From contig CM055745.1 of the NCBI GenBank assembly GCA_029465975.1, forward strand, positions 4,588,204 to 4,652,203: 64,000 nucleotides of DNA, given 5' to 3'. Positions 54,501 through 64,000 of the stretch are shown piece by piece; position 1 is the first letter of the stretch, and each line of letters opens with the position of its first letter. The position numbers and the translations under genes are program-made. Source of the DNA: Dallia pectoralis. Taxonomy: Eukaryota > Chordata > Actinopteri > Esociformes > Umbridae. Below the pieces are notes generated by a model. It had not been told where the DNA came from. It did not search any database and saw only the letters and a list, made by a program, of their open reading frames with translations.

Positions 54501-57500
54501 CTGGGTCTGTCTGTGTTCTGGGTGGGTCTGTGTTCTGGGTGGGTCTGTGTTCTGGGTGGGTCTGTGTTCTTGGTCTGTTGGTGTTCTGGGTCTGTTGGGC
54601 CGTTTCTGGGTCTGTTGGCCTGTTTCTGGGGCTGTCTGTGTTCTGGGGCTGTCCGTGTTCTGGGTCTGTCCGTGTTCTGGGTCTGTTGGCCTGTTTCTGG
54701 GTCTGTTGGCCTGTTTCTGGGGCTGTCCGTGTTCTGGGGCTGTCCGTGTTCTGGGTCTGTCCGTGTTCTGGGTCTGTTGGCCTGTTTCTGGATCTGTTGG
54801 TGTTCTGGGTCTGTTTTTCTGGGTCTGTGCTGCGCTGGGAGTGTGCCAGGATTAAAGCCACTAACTGGGTCAGGCTGCTCAGAGATCCAGCTCATCCTGC
54901 CAGGTGCCCAAAGCCAAGTAAGCCGCCCAGTGCAGAGAGACTGCAGGGGTTTAGTGCTCTGAAACCACAACTACCACCGCCTCATTCACCTGCAGAACCC
55001 GGAGACACCAGCCAGCCCAGGAGGCAAACGGATGGGTAGATCTCTCTGATTGGTCCCCTGAGTGTCACCACGGTCACACACACGATCCTGATTGGGCTGT
55101 GCACAGCTACTGTTGTTTGGTCGAGTTAATCGGATTCTGTTTAGATTTTTAGGGTCTTTTCGTTTAATACGTCCGGTAGATTAACCATCTAATTCGCACA
55201 CACACATCTGGCACAAATGATATTTATCTGATCAAAACAAGGATATGTCGCTCATAAGGCTTTGGCTTGTCTGGAAAATCCCCAATTTTGTGGTGTGGTA
55301 TTGTACACGAGTGGCTTTGGGGTTTTTGTCTGTGGCTGCAGGGACTAATGACGGGGTGGTCTGCCCAGTGGATGGAGCTCCCTGTGGGTGTAGCTCCCTG
55401 TGGGTGGAGCTCCCAGTAGGTGGAGCTCCCAGTAGGTGGAGCTCACAGTAGGTGGAGCTCCCAGTAGGTGGAGCTCCCAGTAGGTGTGTGTGTGTGTGTG
55501 TGTGTGCATGTGCATGTGTGTGTGAACTAATATTCTGTCTGGTCTCCTTGACTCAGCAGTATTCCGGTTGTGAAAAGTTACAGTATGGTTGACTGAATGA
55601 ATATTCATTAGCTCAGCATGTTCTTACTCTGCTGCACCAATCAGGCGATGGTGTGTAATCGGCTCAGTAGGTCTCTGTGACAGAGTGCCAGCTGAGAGGC
55701 AGCTCACTGAGAGCCACACTACAGTAGAAAAGCCCCCTGCTATGATATTTGCAGAGAACAGCTCAGCATTAAATGACACAACACAGTACTACACAACACA
55801 GTACTACACAACACAACACAGTACTACACAACACAACACAGTACTACACTACACAACACAGTACTACACAACACAGTACTACACAACACAGTACTACACA
55901 ACACAGTACAACACAACACTACACAGTACTACATGACACAACACTACACAGTACTACATAACACAGTACAACACAACAAAACACAGTACAACTCAACACA
56001 GTACTACACTACACAACACAACAAAACACAGTACAACACAAAACATCACAAAAAACACAGGTCAGTACAACACAACACATCAACACGTGTGTGTGTGTGT
56101 GTATGTATGTGTGTCAAGCACTAATGTTAGAGGAAAGTCCTCCACCATTACATCCCCCTCTGCACCAGCACTCTCCATGCATCTACCCAAGCAGCACTAA
56201 GACAAAGCTGCCGTACTTAGAAAGAGAGATTAGCTTCTGCCAGAGGAACATTTGTCATGAACCCAGTTATAACTCTCTGTGAATCTCTCATACACACACA
56301 GTATACAATATATACACACAGGATACAATATACACACACAGTATACAATATATACACACAGGATACAATATATACACACAGTATACAATATATACACACA
56401 GTATACAATATATACACACAGGATACAATATATACACACAGTATACAATATATACACACAGTATACAATATATACACACAGGATACAATATATACACACA
56501 GGATACAATATATACACACAGTATACAATATACACACACAGTATACAATATATACACACAGTATACAATATATACACACAGTATACAATATATACACACA
56601 GTATACAATATATACACACAGTATACAATATATACACACAGTATACAATATATACACACAGTATACAATATATATACACACAGTATACAATATATATACA
56701 CACAGTATACAATATATATACACACAGTATACAATATATACACACAGTATACAATATATACACACAGTATACAATATATACACACAGTATACAATATATA
56801 CACACAGTATACAATATATACACACAGTATACAATATATACACACTGTATACAATATATACACACTGTATACAATATATACACACAGGATACAATATATA
56901 CACACAGTATACAATATATACACACAGTATACAATATATACACACAGTATACAATATATACACACAGGATACAATATATACACACAGTATACAACACACA
57001 CACACACACACACACAGTATACAACACACACACACACACACACACACAGTATAGAACATACACACAGTATACAACAAACACACAGGGTATACAGCATAGA
57101 CACACATATCCTGTACAACACACCAGCAGAAATGTACAACCTGATATTTACTGTTTACTCCTGTTGTCTGGGTCAGTGTCATTTATAAAAGTGTTGTGTC
57201 AAACACAAAATGCTGATTGGCTGATAGTACTGGCATACATAAGCAACAAGGCACAAGGGGGTGTGGTTTATAGCTAATATACCAGCGATGACAGCTGTTT
57301 TAGTCACAACACGACGTGGAGTGCCTGTACACAGAACTTAACCATGGTATGTTCAACACAAACACTGACATGCATTTGAACCGGTTATTGAAATGTGTAG
57401 TCATCCCCGTGGAATATGGTCTCATATATCTGTATTTTATTTGGACTCAGGTCTTCCCGGTTTATAAGAGGCTGTGTGACAAAACAAATCGTTTACAGTT

Positions 57501-60500
57501 CTATGGTTGACAAAGGCAAAAGGCACCTCAGGGTGAATGGACAATTACAGTAACAAGAGCTGTGGGCTTTATTCAGGAACTCCCAGTTGCACAAGAGAAA
57601 TTATTAGCCGGGATGTATTGGTCGCACACCACAACTCCTCTGCCTCTGTCCATAGCAGCAGTGTGTTTAAGTTGAAGCTATAGCGGATCCTCAGAGGCAA
57701 TTAAATGCTGTGTCAACTAGTTATAATGAGAGTAATATTACTTCCAGTTGTCATATTATTATACAGAGGCTATTAGATGGGAGTGTGATGGGAGTGTGAT
57801 GGGAGTGTGATGGGAGTGTGATGGGAGTGTGATGGGAAGTTGATGGGAGTGTGATGGGAGTGTGATGGGAGTGTGATGGGAGTGTGATGGGAAGTTGATG
57901 GTCATACTGCTTTGGGGTTGAGCCAATGGGAGCAGACTTCTAGGTGGTCCTACTGATTTGGGGTTAAGTTGAGGACAGTAGCAGAAGATAGTTTGTGTAA
58001 TTATGGGCTTTCAAATGTATTTTTATTTTTTTCAGATAGAAACGGTTGTCATTTTCTGTCCAAAAAGGGGTCACTTAAAATGTGTTGATTTGACACCAGG
58101 GTTCACGGTCAGATCATGGCTTTGGGTTGTTTCATGAAACATGTTTTTTATTCTGCTTTTAATCAGTTTCTAAGTGTAATCTCTTTAAACTGTCACTTGT
58201 CGGTGGTCTGTCTTAAGTCAATCCGCCATTGCAGTCAGGGAGCTGGCGGTTTAGGGGTGACAAAAGATTGCAATCCTGTTTTAACCTGAGACATAATACC
58301 ATGCTATTGTTACATCTTTGACAAGGGATTTAGGCCAAGTACAATTGTTATTAAATATACAGTACTGTCAGTGTACTCTTCAAACCATGTCTATGAAAAA
58401 GTGAGTATTAAAACTACCGGTCTAAGCTATCAAAAAGAAAATATTTAATCTTGAACACATTGTTATGATCTCTACATGTAGACATATTTCACATTTCCGC
58501 CGAGCAAATTTACATAATTCACTATCGTAATTAAATATCGGTACAGCTCGTACAAGTTTCTTTTCCCATTTTTAACACATCATCAGAAACGTCTGAAAAT
58601 CTGTTTTAGCTTACACATTACAGGGGTATTGTGCGGACATTATCCCTTTCATGAATTTTAAATGAAATGATAACAAGCCAACAGAAGACAAATGGAAGGG
58701 CACTGACTGCCCTAAAGATATTGGTGTGATTTGAGAGCGATTGAAGGGAATACTAGAATAACCGCACGAGTAGCCCTCTGTCCTGAAGAAGCATTAATAA
58801 TCTGAGCCATAAGGCATGTTGTCTGTCTGCTGATAATCAGCAGCTGAACCTCCACATTAATGCAGGCCATTCATATTCTACTGTTGTGAAGACACGTTAC
58901 CATGGGGATTCATCTCATCGTGGACCACAGTCATCGGTAGAGAAAGGACTAACTCCAGTTGTTACATAACAGGCATAACTGAAACATATGAACTATTGGA
59001 CTGTACATGATTAAATATGTCAGCGCGGCCTCAGAGGGGGGGGGTTTATCTGCTTTACGGTTCGAGGAACGGTGCTCGTTACCGATGTTCACTTCTCAGC
59101 AGCTGATTCGCCCTCGGCACAGAGACACGACTGATGGGTGATAATTGTGCTTTTGTAGCTTTCCCCAGCAGACAGAGGGGGCAGTCACATTGGCCCATGG
59201 GTTTAATCTGTTGCTGTTGTGTAATGGAGGTTGAAAGTGTCGTGTGTGTGTGTGTGTTCATGATAACGAGGCAAAGAGAAAGACTGAGGGCTATTGTTTT
59301 TGCTTTTAAGAGCACTCTGGGACAATGGGTACGTGCACTCAGCGCTCCAGCATGTTCTCCACTGTTCCAGATTCAGCTCCAGCATGTTCTCCACTGTTCC
59401 AGATTCAGCTCCAGCATGTTCTCCACTGTTCCAGATTCAGCTCCAGCATGTTCTCCACTGTTCCAGATTCAGCTCCAGCATGTTCTACACTGTTCCAGAT
59501 TCAGCTCCAGCATGTTCTACACTGTTCCAGATTCAGCTCCAGCATGATCTAAACAGGACTCTAGACCTGCTCACTGTAGTTTCCTCTAGACCTGCTCACT
59601 GTATTTTTTTCTAGACCTGCTCACTGTATTTTCCTCTAGACCTGCTCACTGTATTTTCCTCTAGACCTGCTCACTGTATTTTCCTCTAGACCTGCTCACT
59701 GTATTTTCCTCTAGACCTATGAACTGTTCGTTTTCAGCCCCTCAATCCGGGGAGTTGTAATGACATCTTTGAATTGGTTCATCATCTCCCAGGGCGTCCT
59801 CCCTTCTGTGCTCACATCTAAATTCACTTGACTCAGGAGACGATAATTATGGGAACCCTCTTTTCTGGGAAAGCCCTAACGTATCTTAAAATGGAACCAT
59901 CCCAGAACCGGTTCCCTCTCTCTGGCTAGCTCCCGTGTTCCACTTCTGCTCTCTTGGAGCAGGATGTCCTGAAAGCTCCTTCCAGAGACCTCGGGTCTCT
60001 CGCTTACTGAGGAAGGGGAGAGGGTGGAGGCAGGAAGAGAGTGCCTAGTGCACAAGGGTAACTGTCATTGGTTGAGAGCCAGAGCCAATGGAATGCTCGG
60101 AGCAAAACCTCAGAGACACATTGTCAATGTGGGTGAGAGGTCTCAAGGCTTGTGTGGTGCACACTCGGTTATGTCCTCACCCAGCTGTGTGGAACAAAGG
60201 CCTGGCTGTGTAAACAACATCATACTGTATGGCTACTGGACCTAGCGTAATGAGACGTGTCTGAGGTGCTTGTTTGGGTGTTTATTGGTGCCAGCAGTTG
60301 TTTTCTGGATCACATAACTGGACCTTACAGTTTTTTTGGATTGCTTAAGCACGATTTTTCAAAACAGGGCCTGTGTTTTCAAAACACTACACACAATTAG
60401 CACAACCACACACCCAATTAGCAAAACACTACAGATCCTTTGCATAATTAAACACTCTTGTAAAAACTTTAAACTTCTGTTTAAAAACCACGCTTTGTTA

Positions 60501-62876
60501 CCATATGAAACACACACGTTTCACAATAATATACTCTGCTTGCACAAGTTACACTCTGCTGTGATAAACCTAAAACACTTTTAGCACTTTTACTTTCCTA
60601 TGATTAGAGTAGGCTACCATCAACAAAGTACAAATATAATGTAAATTCACCAAACACTACACAAGACCAATGTTGCAGACTGAAGAACCTAATTTATTTC
60701 TCAACACGGCCAAAATGTTGACATGGAGATTCATAAAACTGTAACAAAATGTCACTTTACGTATTGTACTGTAATTTTCTGTAAAAAAAACCTAAAAAAC
60801 AACCTAGACATTGTCTCTTCGCCTAGCTGGATCTGGCCAGAGAATTTCATCCACATCGCAGGCAATGTTTGTCATTAGCAAGACACCTTGGAAAGAAACG
60901 TCTTGAATGAGGAATCCATCCTTGCATTCTGTGAACATAGGAGGCCTTCCCCCTTGTAGTTCCTGACCCTCAATCCTATGTAGAAAAAAAACTGTATACA
61001 ATAGTACAGTAATTTCACAGGAAAAGTTAACCGTGCAGATGTTTTTGATATGATGATGTTTTTACAGTACAATACCTATTTTCCAGTTGAAATGTTCTCG
61101 ACACCATTGCCACTGTGTATCGGCTTAGATTTGGTGGTTGATAACGTGGTCAACCAGTGTTGCGCGGATCTCATTTGTCAGATTCGGTCCTCTTTGAGCA
61201 CCTTTTTGTCTTCCTCTGTTGATTCCTCCTCTGTTGATTCCTCTTCCTCCTCCTCCTCCTGGTCCACCTCCTCGTTCTCCTCCTCGTCTTACTCTTTCTC
61301 TGACTCTTTCCATTGTGCTTGAAGACCGATGAACTCACCTGCTGCTTTTTATAGTGCTTATACACCTGATTGGTGTGTCTACAATTAAGCAAACAAGTGT
61401 TTGCACACCTGATGACTGTGTTGAACCAATTGTTTGGACGGTGCGGTAATTTGACAGTCAGTGCTTTGGTATTGCAAGGAAGTGACTTCATGATAGATTT
61501 TTGTGTGTAATGTATGTTAAGTGTGTTTAGTGTTTTGCAAATCATTGTGTGTAGAGTTTTGCAATATGTGTGAGGTTGACAATGTGCTTATAGTTGTGCA
61601 AATATGGGCTGATGTTTTGCTTCTTGAGTGTAAGGTTTTGCTATTAGTGTACTACTTTTAATTTTAGTGTGTAAGCAATCCAAAAAACTGTATTATGATA
61701 TAGTATTATAATATAGTTTAATAATCATTATATAATATTGAGTTTTAATGGCTTCAAACGATGTGTATATAAACTTCTGACCCACTGAAATAACCATGAT
61801 ATAATAGTATGATATAGTGAAATAATCATGATATAATGTTATGATATAGTGAAATAAACATGATATAATATTATGATATAGTGAAATAATCATGATATAA
61901 TATTATGATATATTGGAATAAACATGATATGATATTATCATATAGTGAAATAACCATAATATAATATTATGATATAGTGAAATAAACATTATATAATATT
62001 ATGATATAGTGGAATCATCATGATATAATATTAAGAAATAGTGAAATAATCATGATATAATATTATGATATAGTGAAATAATCATGATATAATATTATGA
62101 TATAGTGAAATAATCATGATATAATATTATGATATAGTGAAATAATCATGATATAATATTATGATATAGTGAAATAATCATGATATAATATTATGATATA
62201 GTGAAATAATCATGATATAATATTATGATATAGTGAAATAATCATGATATTGACATTTAATGGCTTCCAACTTTCACTTCCAATTCATCATCAGTGACTG
62301 CATCAGTGTCTTAGCCCAACAGTTCATTGGGTTCACAGCAGTGATATTTTTTCTCTGGGAAGCAGTATTATGTGGACACTTAGGGCTGAGGAGTGTGTTT
62401 CATTAACACCCTTTACCCTATGAAGTGTGCCAGTGTGTGTGTGCGTCAGTGTGTTTGTGTGTGCGTGCCAGTGTGTGTGTGTGACAGTGTGTGTGCCAGT
62501 GTGTGTGTGTGTGTGTGTGTGTGCGCCAGTGTGTTTGTGTGTGTGCGCCAGTGTGTTTGTGTGTGTGTGCGCCAGTGTGTGTGTTTGTGTGTGACAGTGT
62601 TTGTGTGTGTGTGTACCAGTGTGTTTGTGTGTGTATGTGCTTGTGTGTTGGTGTGTGTGTGTGTGTGTGTGCCAGTGTGTTTGTGCCATGGTGTGTGTGT
62701 GTGTACGTATCATATGCCTGTTATTTTCTTCCAGATATCTGGTCATTGGGGGTGATCCTGTACATGCTCGTTTGTGGCCAACCCCCTTTCCAGGAGACCA
62801 ATGACAGTGAGACACTCACTATGATCATGGATTGCCGGTATACCGTCCCCGCCCATGTCTCTGGCGACTGTAAAGA
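50946..62876 (+). CDS. snrk: SNRK, SNF-related serine/threonine kinase, first two coding exons (3' part beyond window)
   Basis: Exons 50946-51537 and 62735-62876 join in phase (G|AT = Asp) to give 197 + 47 codons of an AMPK-related kinase. Seen: glycine loop LGKGHFAV (23-30), VAVK lysine K46, alpha-C Glu64, HRDLKPEN (138-145), DFG (159-161), activation-loop TSCGSLAYSAPE with T174, then DIWSLGVILYMLVCGQPPFQ of the C-lobe. The phrases KIAGLYDLD, LARHVFTG, KTKLD and NDSETLTMIMDC match human SNRK. From family knowledge, LKB1 activates SNRK by phosphorylating the Thr equivalent to T174. The rest of the catalytic domain, UBA and tail lie downstream. Whether this is snrka or snrkb I cannot tell. The intron is 11,197 bp and repeat-rich. 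Confidence 0.95.
51540..52142. repeat. 30-bp minisatellite starting at the SNRK exon donor
   Basis: About 20 copies of ggggtgtgtctggctgcaca with (c/t)ggggatgag. In the SNRK reading frame each unit encodes a decapeptide like GDEGVCLAAH, open until TAG at 52095. On the - strand it is open too. Confidence 0.95.
52143..52914. other. SNRK intron, no feature apart from a short CA/CG run
   Basis: An alternating cacgcacgcacac stretch at about 52558-52600; otherwise unique. Confidence 0.5.
52915..53842. repeat. 58-bp minisatellite, 16 copies
   Basis: The 58-bp unit holds gagtcgttcatgtatggaga then atcaactagccacagatatg and ctaacagttgtt. Variants at ggagcc, ggatcc, ttagcc and gaagcc. Confidence 0.95.
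53843..54394. other. SNRK intron, no feature recognised
   Basis: Unique sequence. Confidence 0.5.
54395..54825. repeat. gtgttctgggtctgt array
   Basis: Irregular units of 15-19 bp built from gtgttctgggtctgtc, gtttctggggctgtcc and tgttggcc. Confidence 0.92.
54826..55365. other. SNRK intron, no feature recognised
   Basis: Unique sequence. Confidence 0.5.
55366..55525. repeat. 16-bp array gtaggtggagctccca and adjoining GT run
   Basis: About seven units, followed by a GT microsatellite from 55486. Confidence 0.9.
55775..56070. repeat. acacaacacagtactac array
   Basis: Irregular units of cacagtactacacaacacaa, degenerating toward the 3' side. Confidence 0.92.
56290..57075. repeat. 20-bp array cacacagtatacaatatata
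   Basis: About 35 copies, with single-base variants (aggata, ctgtata) and a few 22-bp units, grading into CA runs at 57000-57048. The unit holds the palindrome gtatac. Confidence 0.95.
57076..57777. other. SNRK intron, no feature recognised
   Basis: Unique sequence. Confidence 0.5.
57778..57900. repeat. 11-bp array gtgatgggagt
   Basis: About 11 copies. Confidence 0.93.
57901..59335. other. SNRK intron, no feature recognised
   Basis: AT-rich unique sequence without coding support. A short GT run at about 59240. Confidence 0.5.
59340..59715. repeat. 32-bp and 25-bp arrays
   Basis: 59345-59548: six copies of a 32-bp unit (ccactgttccagattcagct ccagcatgttct). 59565-59715: six copies of a 25-bp unit (ctagacctgctcactgtatt ttcct). 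Confidence 0.93.
59716..60325. other. SNRK intron, no feature recognised
   Basis: Unique sequence. Confidence 0.5.
60804..61001 (-). pseudogene. C-terminal fragment of IS630/Tc1-type transposase
   Basis: The - strand frame ends at TAG 60804-60806 with NIACDVDEILWPDPARRRDN, the tail of the same transposase family. The residues before it (PPMFTECKDGFLIQDVSFQ) do not look like the DDE core and probably come from the deletion junction. Confidence 0.6.
61125..61313 (-). pseudogene. N-terminal fragment of IS630/Tc1-type transposase
   Basis: A 62-codon frame starts MERVRERV and runs through a Gly/Arg-rich stretch to TNEIRATLVDHVINHQI, then stops. In intact relatives this helix-turn-helix continues (family knowledge). 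Here it ends and the catalytic domain is missing. Confidence 0.6.
61693..62255. repeat. 32-bp AT-rich minisatellite abutting the Tc1-like element
   Basis: About 16 copies of gatataatattatgatatag tgaaataatcat, beginning directly at the right end of the Tc1-like element. It reads nearly self-complementary (tgatataatattatgatata). Confidence 0.93.
62425..62705. repeat. GT-rich array before SNRK exon
   Basis: Imperfect GT runs with regular gccagtgtgt insertions, ending about 30 bp before the acceptor at 62734. Confidence 0.9.
62735..62876 (+). CDS. snrk: SNRK second coding exon: kinase C-lobe
   Basis: The acceptor is ttattttcttccag and the donor AAAGA|gtgagtacc. The exon encodes (D)IWSLGVILYMLVCGQPPF and then QETNDSETLTMIMDCRYTVP, ending AHVSGDCK plus two bases of Asp. 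A GT-rich run lies upstream of the acceptor and CA-rich and 25-bp repeats lie after the donor. Confidence 0.95.
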
Positions 62877-62881
62877 GTGAG

Positions 62882-62975
62882 TACCGTCACACTGTCACAC
62901 AGTCACACAATCACCCTGTCACACAATCACCCTGTCACACAGTCACCCTGTCACACAGTCACCCAGTCACAGAGT
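62882..62975. repeat. CA-rich array gtcacacagtcaccct
   Basis: Short units of gtcacacagtcac starting 6 bp after the SNRK donor. Confidence 0.88.
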
Positions 62976-63019
62976 CTACACCACATGAAACCCATAATAC
63001 TGTTGCCTTCACTGCCCAG

Positions 63020-63955
63020 TCTACTTTAACCTGCCCTACACCAGTCTACACCCACCTGTCCTACACCAGTCTACCTCAACCTGTTCTACAACCAGTCTAC
63101 ACCAACCTGTCCTACACCAATCTACCTCAACCTGCCTACACCAGTCTACATCAACCTCTTCTACACCAGTCTACCTCAACCTGCCCTACACCAGTCTACC
63201 TCAACCTGTCCTACACCAGTCTACCTCAACCTGTCCTACACCAGTCTACATCAACCTGCCCTACACCAGTCTACACCAGTCTACCTCAACGTGCCCTACA
63301 CCAGTCTGCCTCAATGTGCCCTACACCAGTCTACACCAACCTGTCCTACACCAGTCTACTTCAACCTGTCCTACACCAGTCTACCTCAACGTGTCCTACA
63401 CCAGTCTACCCCAACCTGCCCTACACCAGTCTACCTCAACGTGCCCTACACCAGTCTACACCAGTCTACCCCAACCAGCCCTACACCAGTCTACCTCAAC
63501 GTGTCCTACACCAGTCTACCCCAACCTGCCCTACACCAGTCTACCTCAACGTGCCCTACACCAGTCTACACCAGTCTACACCAACCTGTCCTACACCAGT
63601 CTACTTCAACCTGTCCTACACCAGTCAACCCCAACCTGCCCTACACCAGTCTACCTCAGCGTGCCCTACACCAGTCTACACCAGTCTACCTCAACGTGCC
63701 CTACACCAGTCTACACCAGTCTACCCCAACCTGCCCTACACCAGTCTACCTCAACCTGCCCTACACCAGTCTACCTCAACCTGCCCTACACCAGTCTACC
63801 TCAACGTGCCATACACCAGTCTACACCAGTCTACCCGAACCTGCCCTACACCAGTCTACCTCAACGTGCCCTACACCAGTCTACACCAGTCTACCTCAAT
63901 GTGCCCTACACCAGTCTACACCAGTCTACCCCAACCTGCCCTACCCTGGTTTCAT
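63020..63955. repeat. 25-bp minisatellite, about 37 units
   Basis: The 25-bp unit is accagtctacctcaacctgc cctac, with frequent extra 10-11 bp accagtctac insertions. One + frame is open for 380 codons by chance. Confidence 0.94.
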
Positions 63956-64000
63956 CTGACCAGCCATGGATCATACCCAGACACAATAAACAATTAGACT

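Larger units (their letters stand above)
60326..61692 (-). mobile_element. Tc1/mariner (IS630-type) element, internally deleted, with TA duplication
   Basis: Inverted ends cagtttttttggattgctta (60328) and cagttttttggattgctta (reverse complement ending 61690) are flanked by TA on both sides. On the - strand, 61313-61125 encodes a Gly/Arg-rich start followed by RGPNLTNEIRATLVDHVINH, the N-terminal helix-turn-helix of a fish IS630-type transposase. Also on -, 61001-60804 ends with IACDVDEILWPDPARRRD, the C-terminus of the same protein family as I recall it. The DDE core between them is gone. A non-autonomous deletion derivative in the SNRK intron. Confidence 0.8.

Noticed and set aside
54322..55039. 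Frames of 150-205 codons on both strands (CSGSVCVLG / PRTRTDPEHGQ repeats)
   Set aside because: Translation of the gttctgggtctgt array. No unique sequence or domain.
56217..57277. Four overlapping frames of 265-332 codons (ThrTyr/CysIle repeats)
   Set aside because: A 20-bp palindromic array gives mirror frames on both strands. Not a gene.
62855..63997. A 380-codon frame that starts at the end of the SNRK exon
   Set aside because: It uses another frame from SNRK, begins inside the exon, and consists of 25-bp repeat translation.

Overview
The window is eukaryotic genomic DNA from a ray-finned fish. It holds spliced vertebrate genes with GT-AG introns, fish-type DNA transposons (two Ac-like hAT copies and two Tc1/mariner-type remnants), and an interspersed repeat near 16.9 kb that, from memory, matches a family abundant in salmonids and pike. 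My best guess is Protacanthopterygii (pike or salmonid relatives). The species is inference.

Three genes can be read exon by exon. (1) ZNRF1, an E3 ubiquitin ligase, on the + strand. Its last three coding exons are 5142-5237, 19635-19740 and 20426-20483, and its 5' part lies before the window. (2) LDHD, mitochondrial D-lactate dehydrogenase, on the - strand. It is complete in 11 coding exons from 40261 down to 31837. All splice phases agree, giving 488 codons plus a stop. (3) SNRK, an AMPK-family kinase, on the + strand. A large 5' coding exon (50946-51537) and the next exon (62735-62876) are present, and the rest lies beyond the window. ZNRF1 and LDHD converge tail to tail, as I recall for human 16q23. 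LDHD and SNRK diverge head to head, and I know of no human counterpart for that pair. The three proteins share no pathway that I can see.

Most of the remaining sequence is minisatellite. Summing coordinates by eye, tandem arrays cover roughly 40 % of the window in more than 30 separate loci, with units from 8 to 68 bp. Layout: 0-20.5 kb, ZNRF1 introns with arrays; 20.5-31.8 kb, downstream of ZNRF1, with large 52-, 38-, 30-, 27- and 28-bp arrays and a hAT element; 31.8-40.3 kb, LDHD; 40.3-50.8 kb, the divergent intergenic region with a second hAT element that carries a 45-bp array of its own; 50.8-64 kb, SNRK and its 11.2-kb intron, with arrays and a Tc1-like deletion derivative.

The most striking observation is the relation between arrays and exon borders. 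Three LDHD introns carry tandem copies of their own 5' splice site, including the last exon bases (about 40 copies at 33.6-35.2 kb, about 6 at 36.0-36.3 kb, 1 extra at 32.18 kb). Many other arrays begin within about 100 bp of a splice site. Five arrays with different unit sequences share exactly the same 38-bp period.
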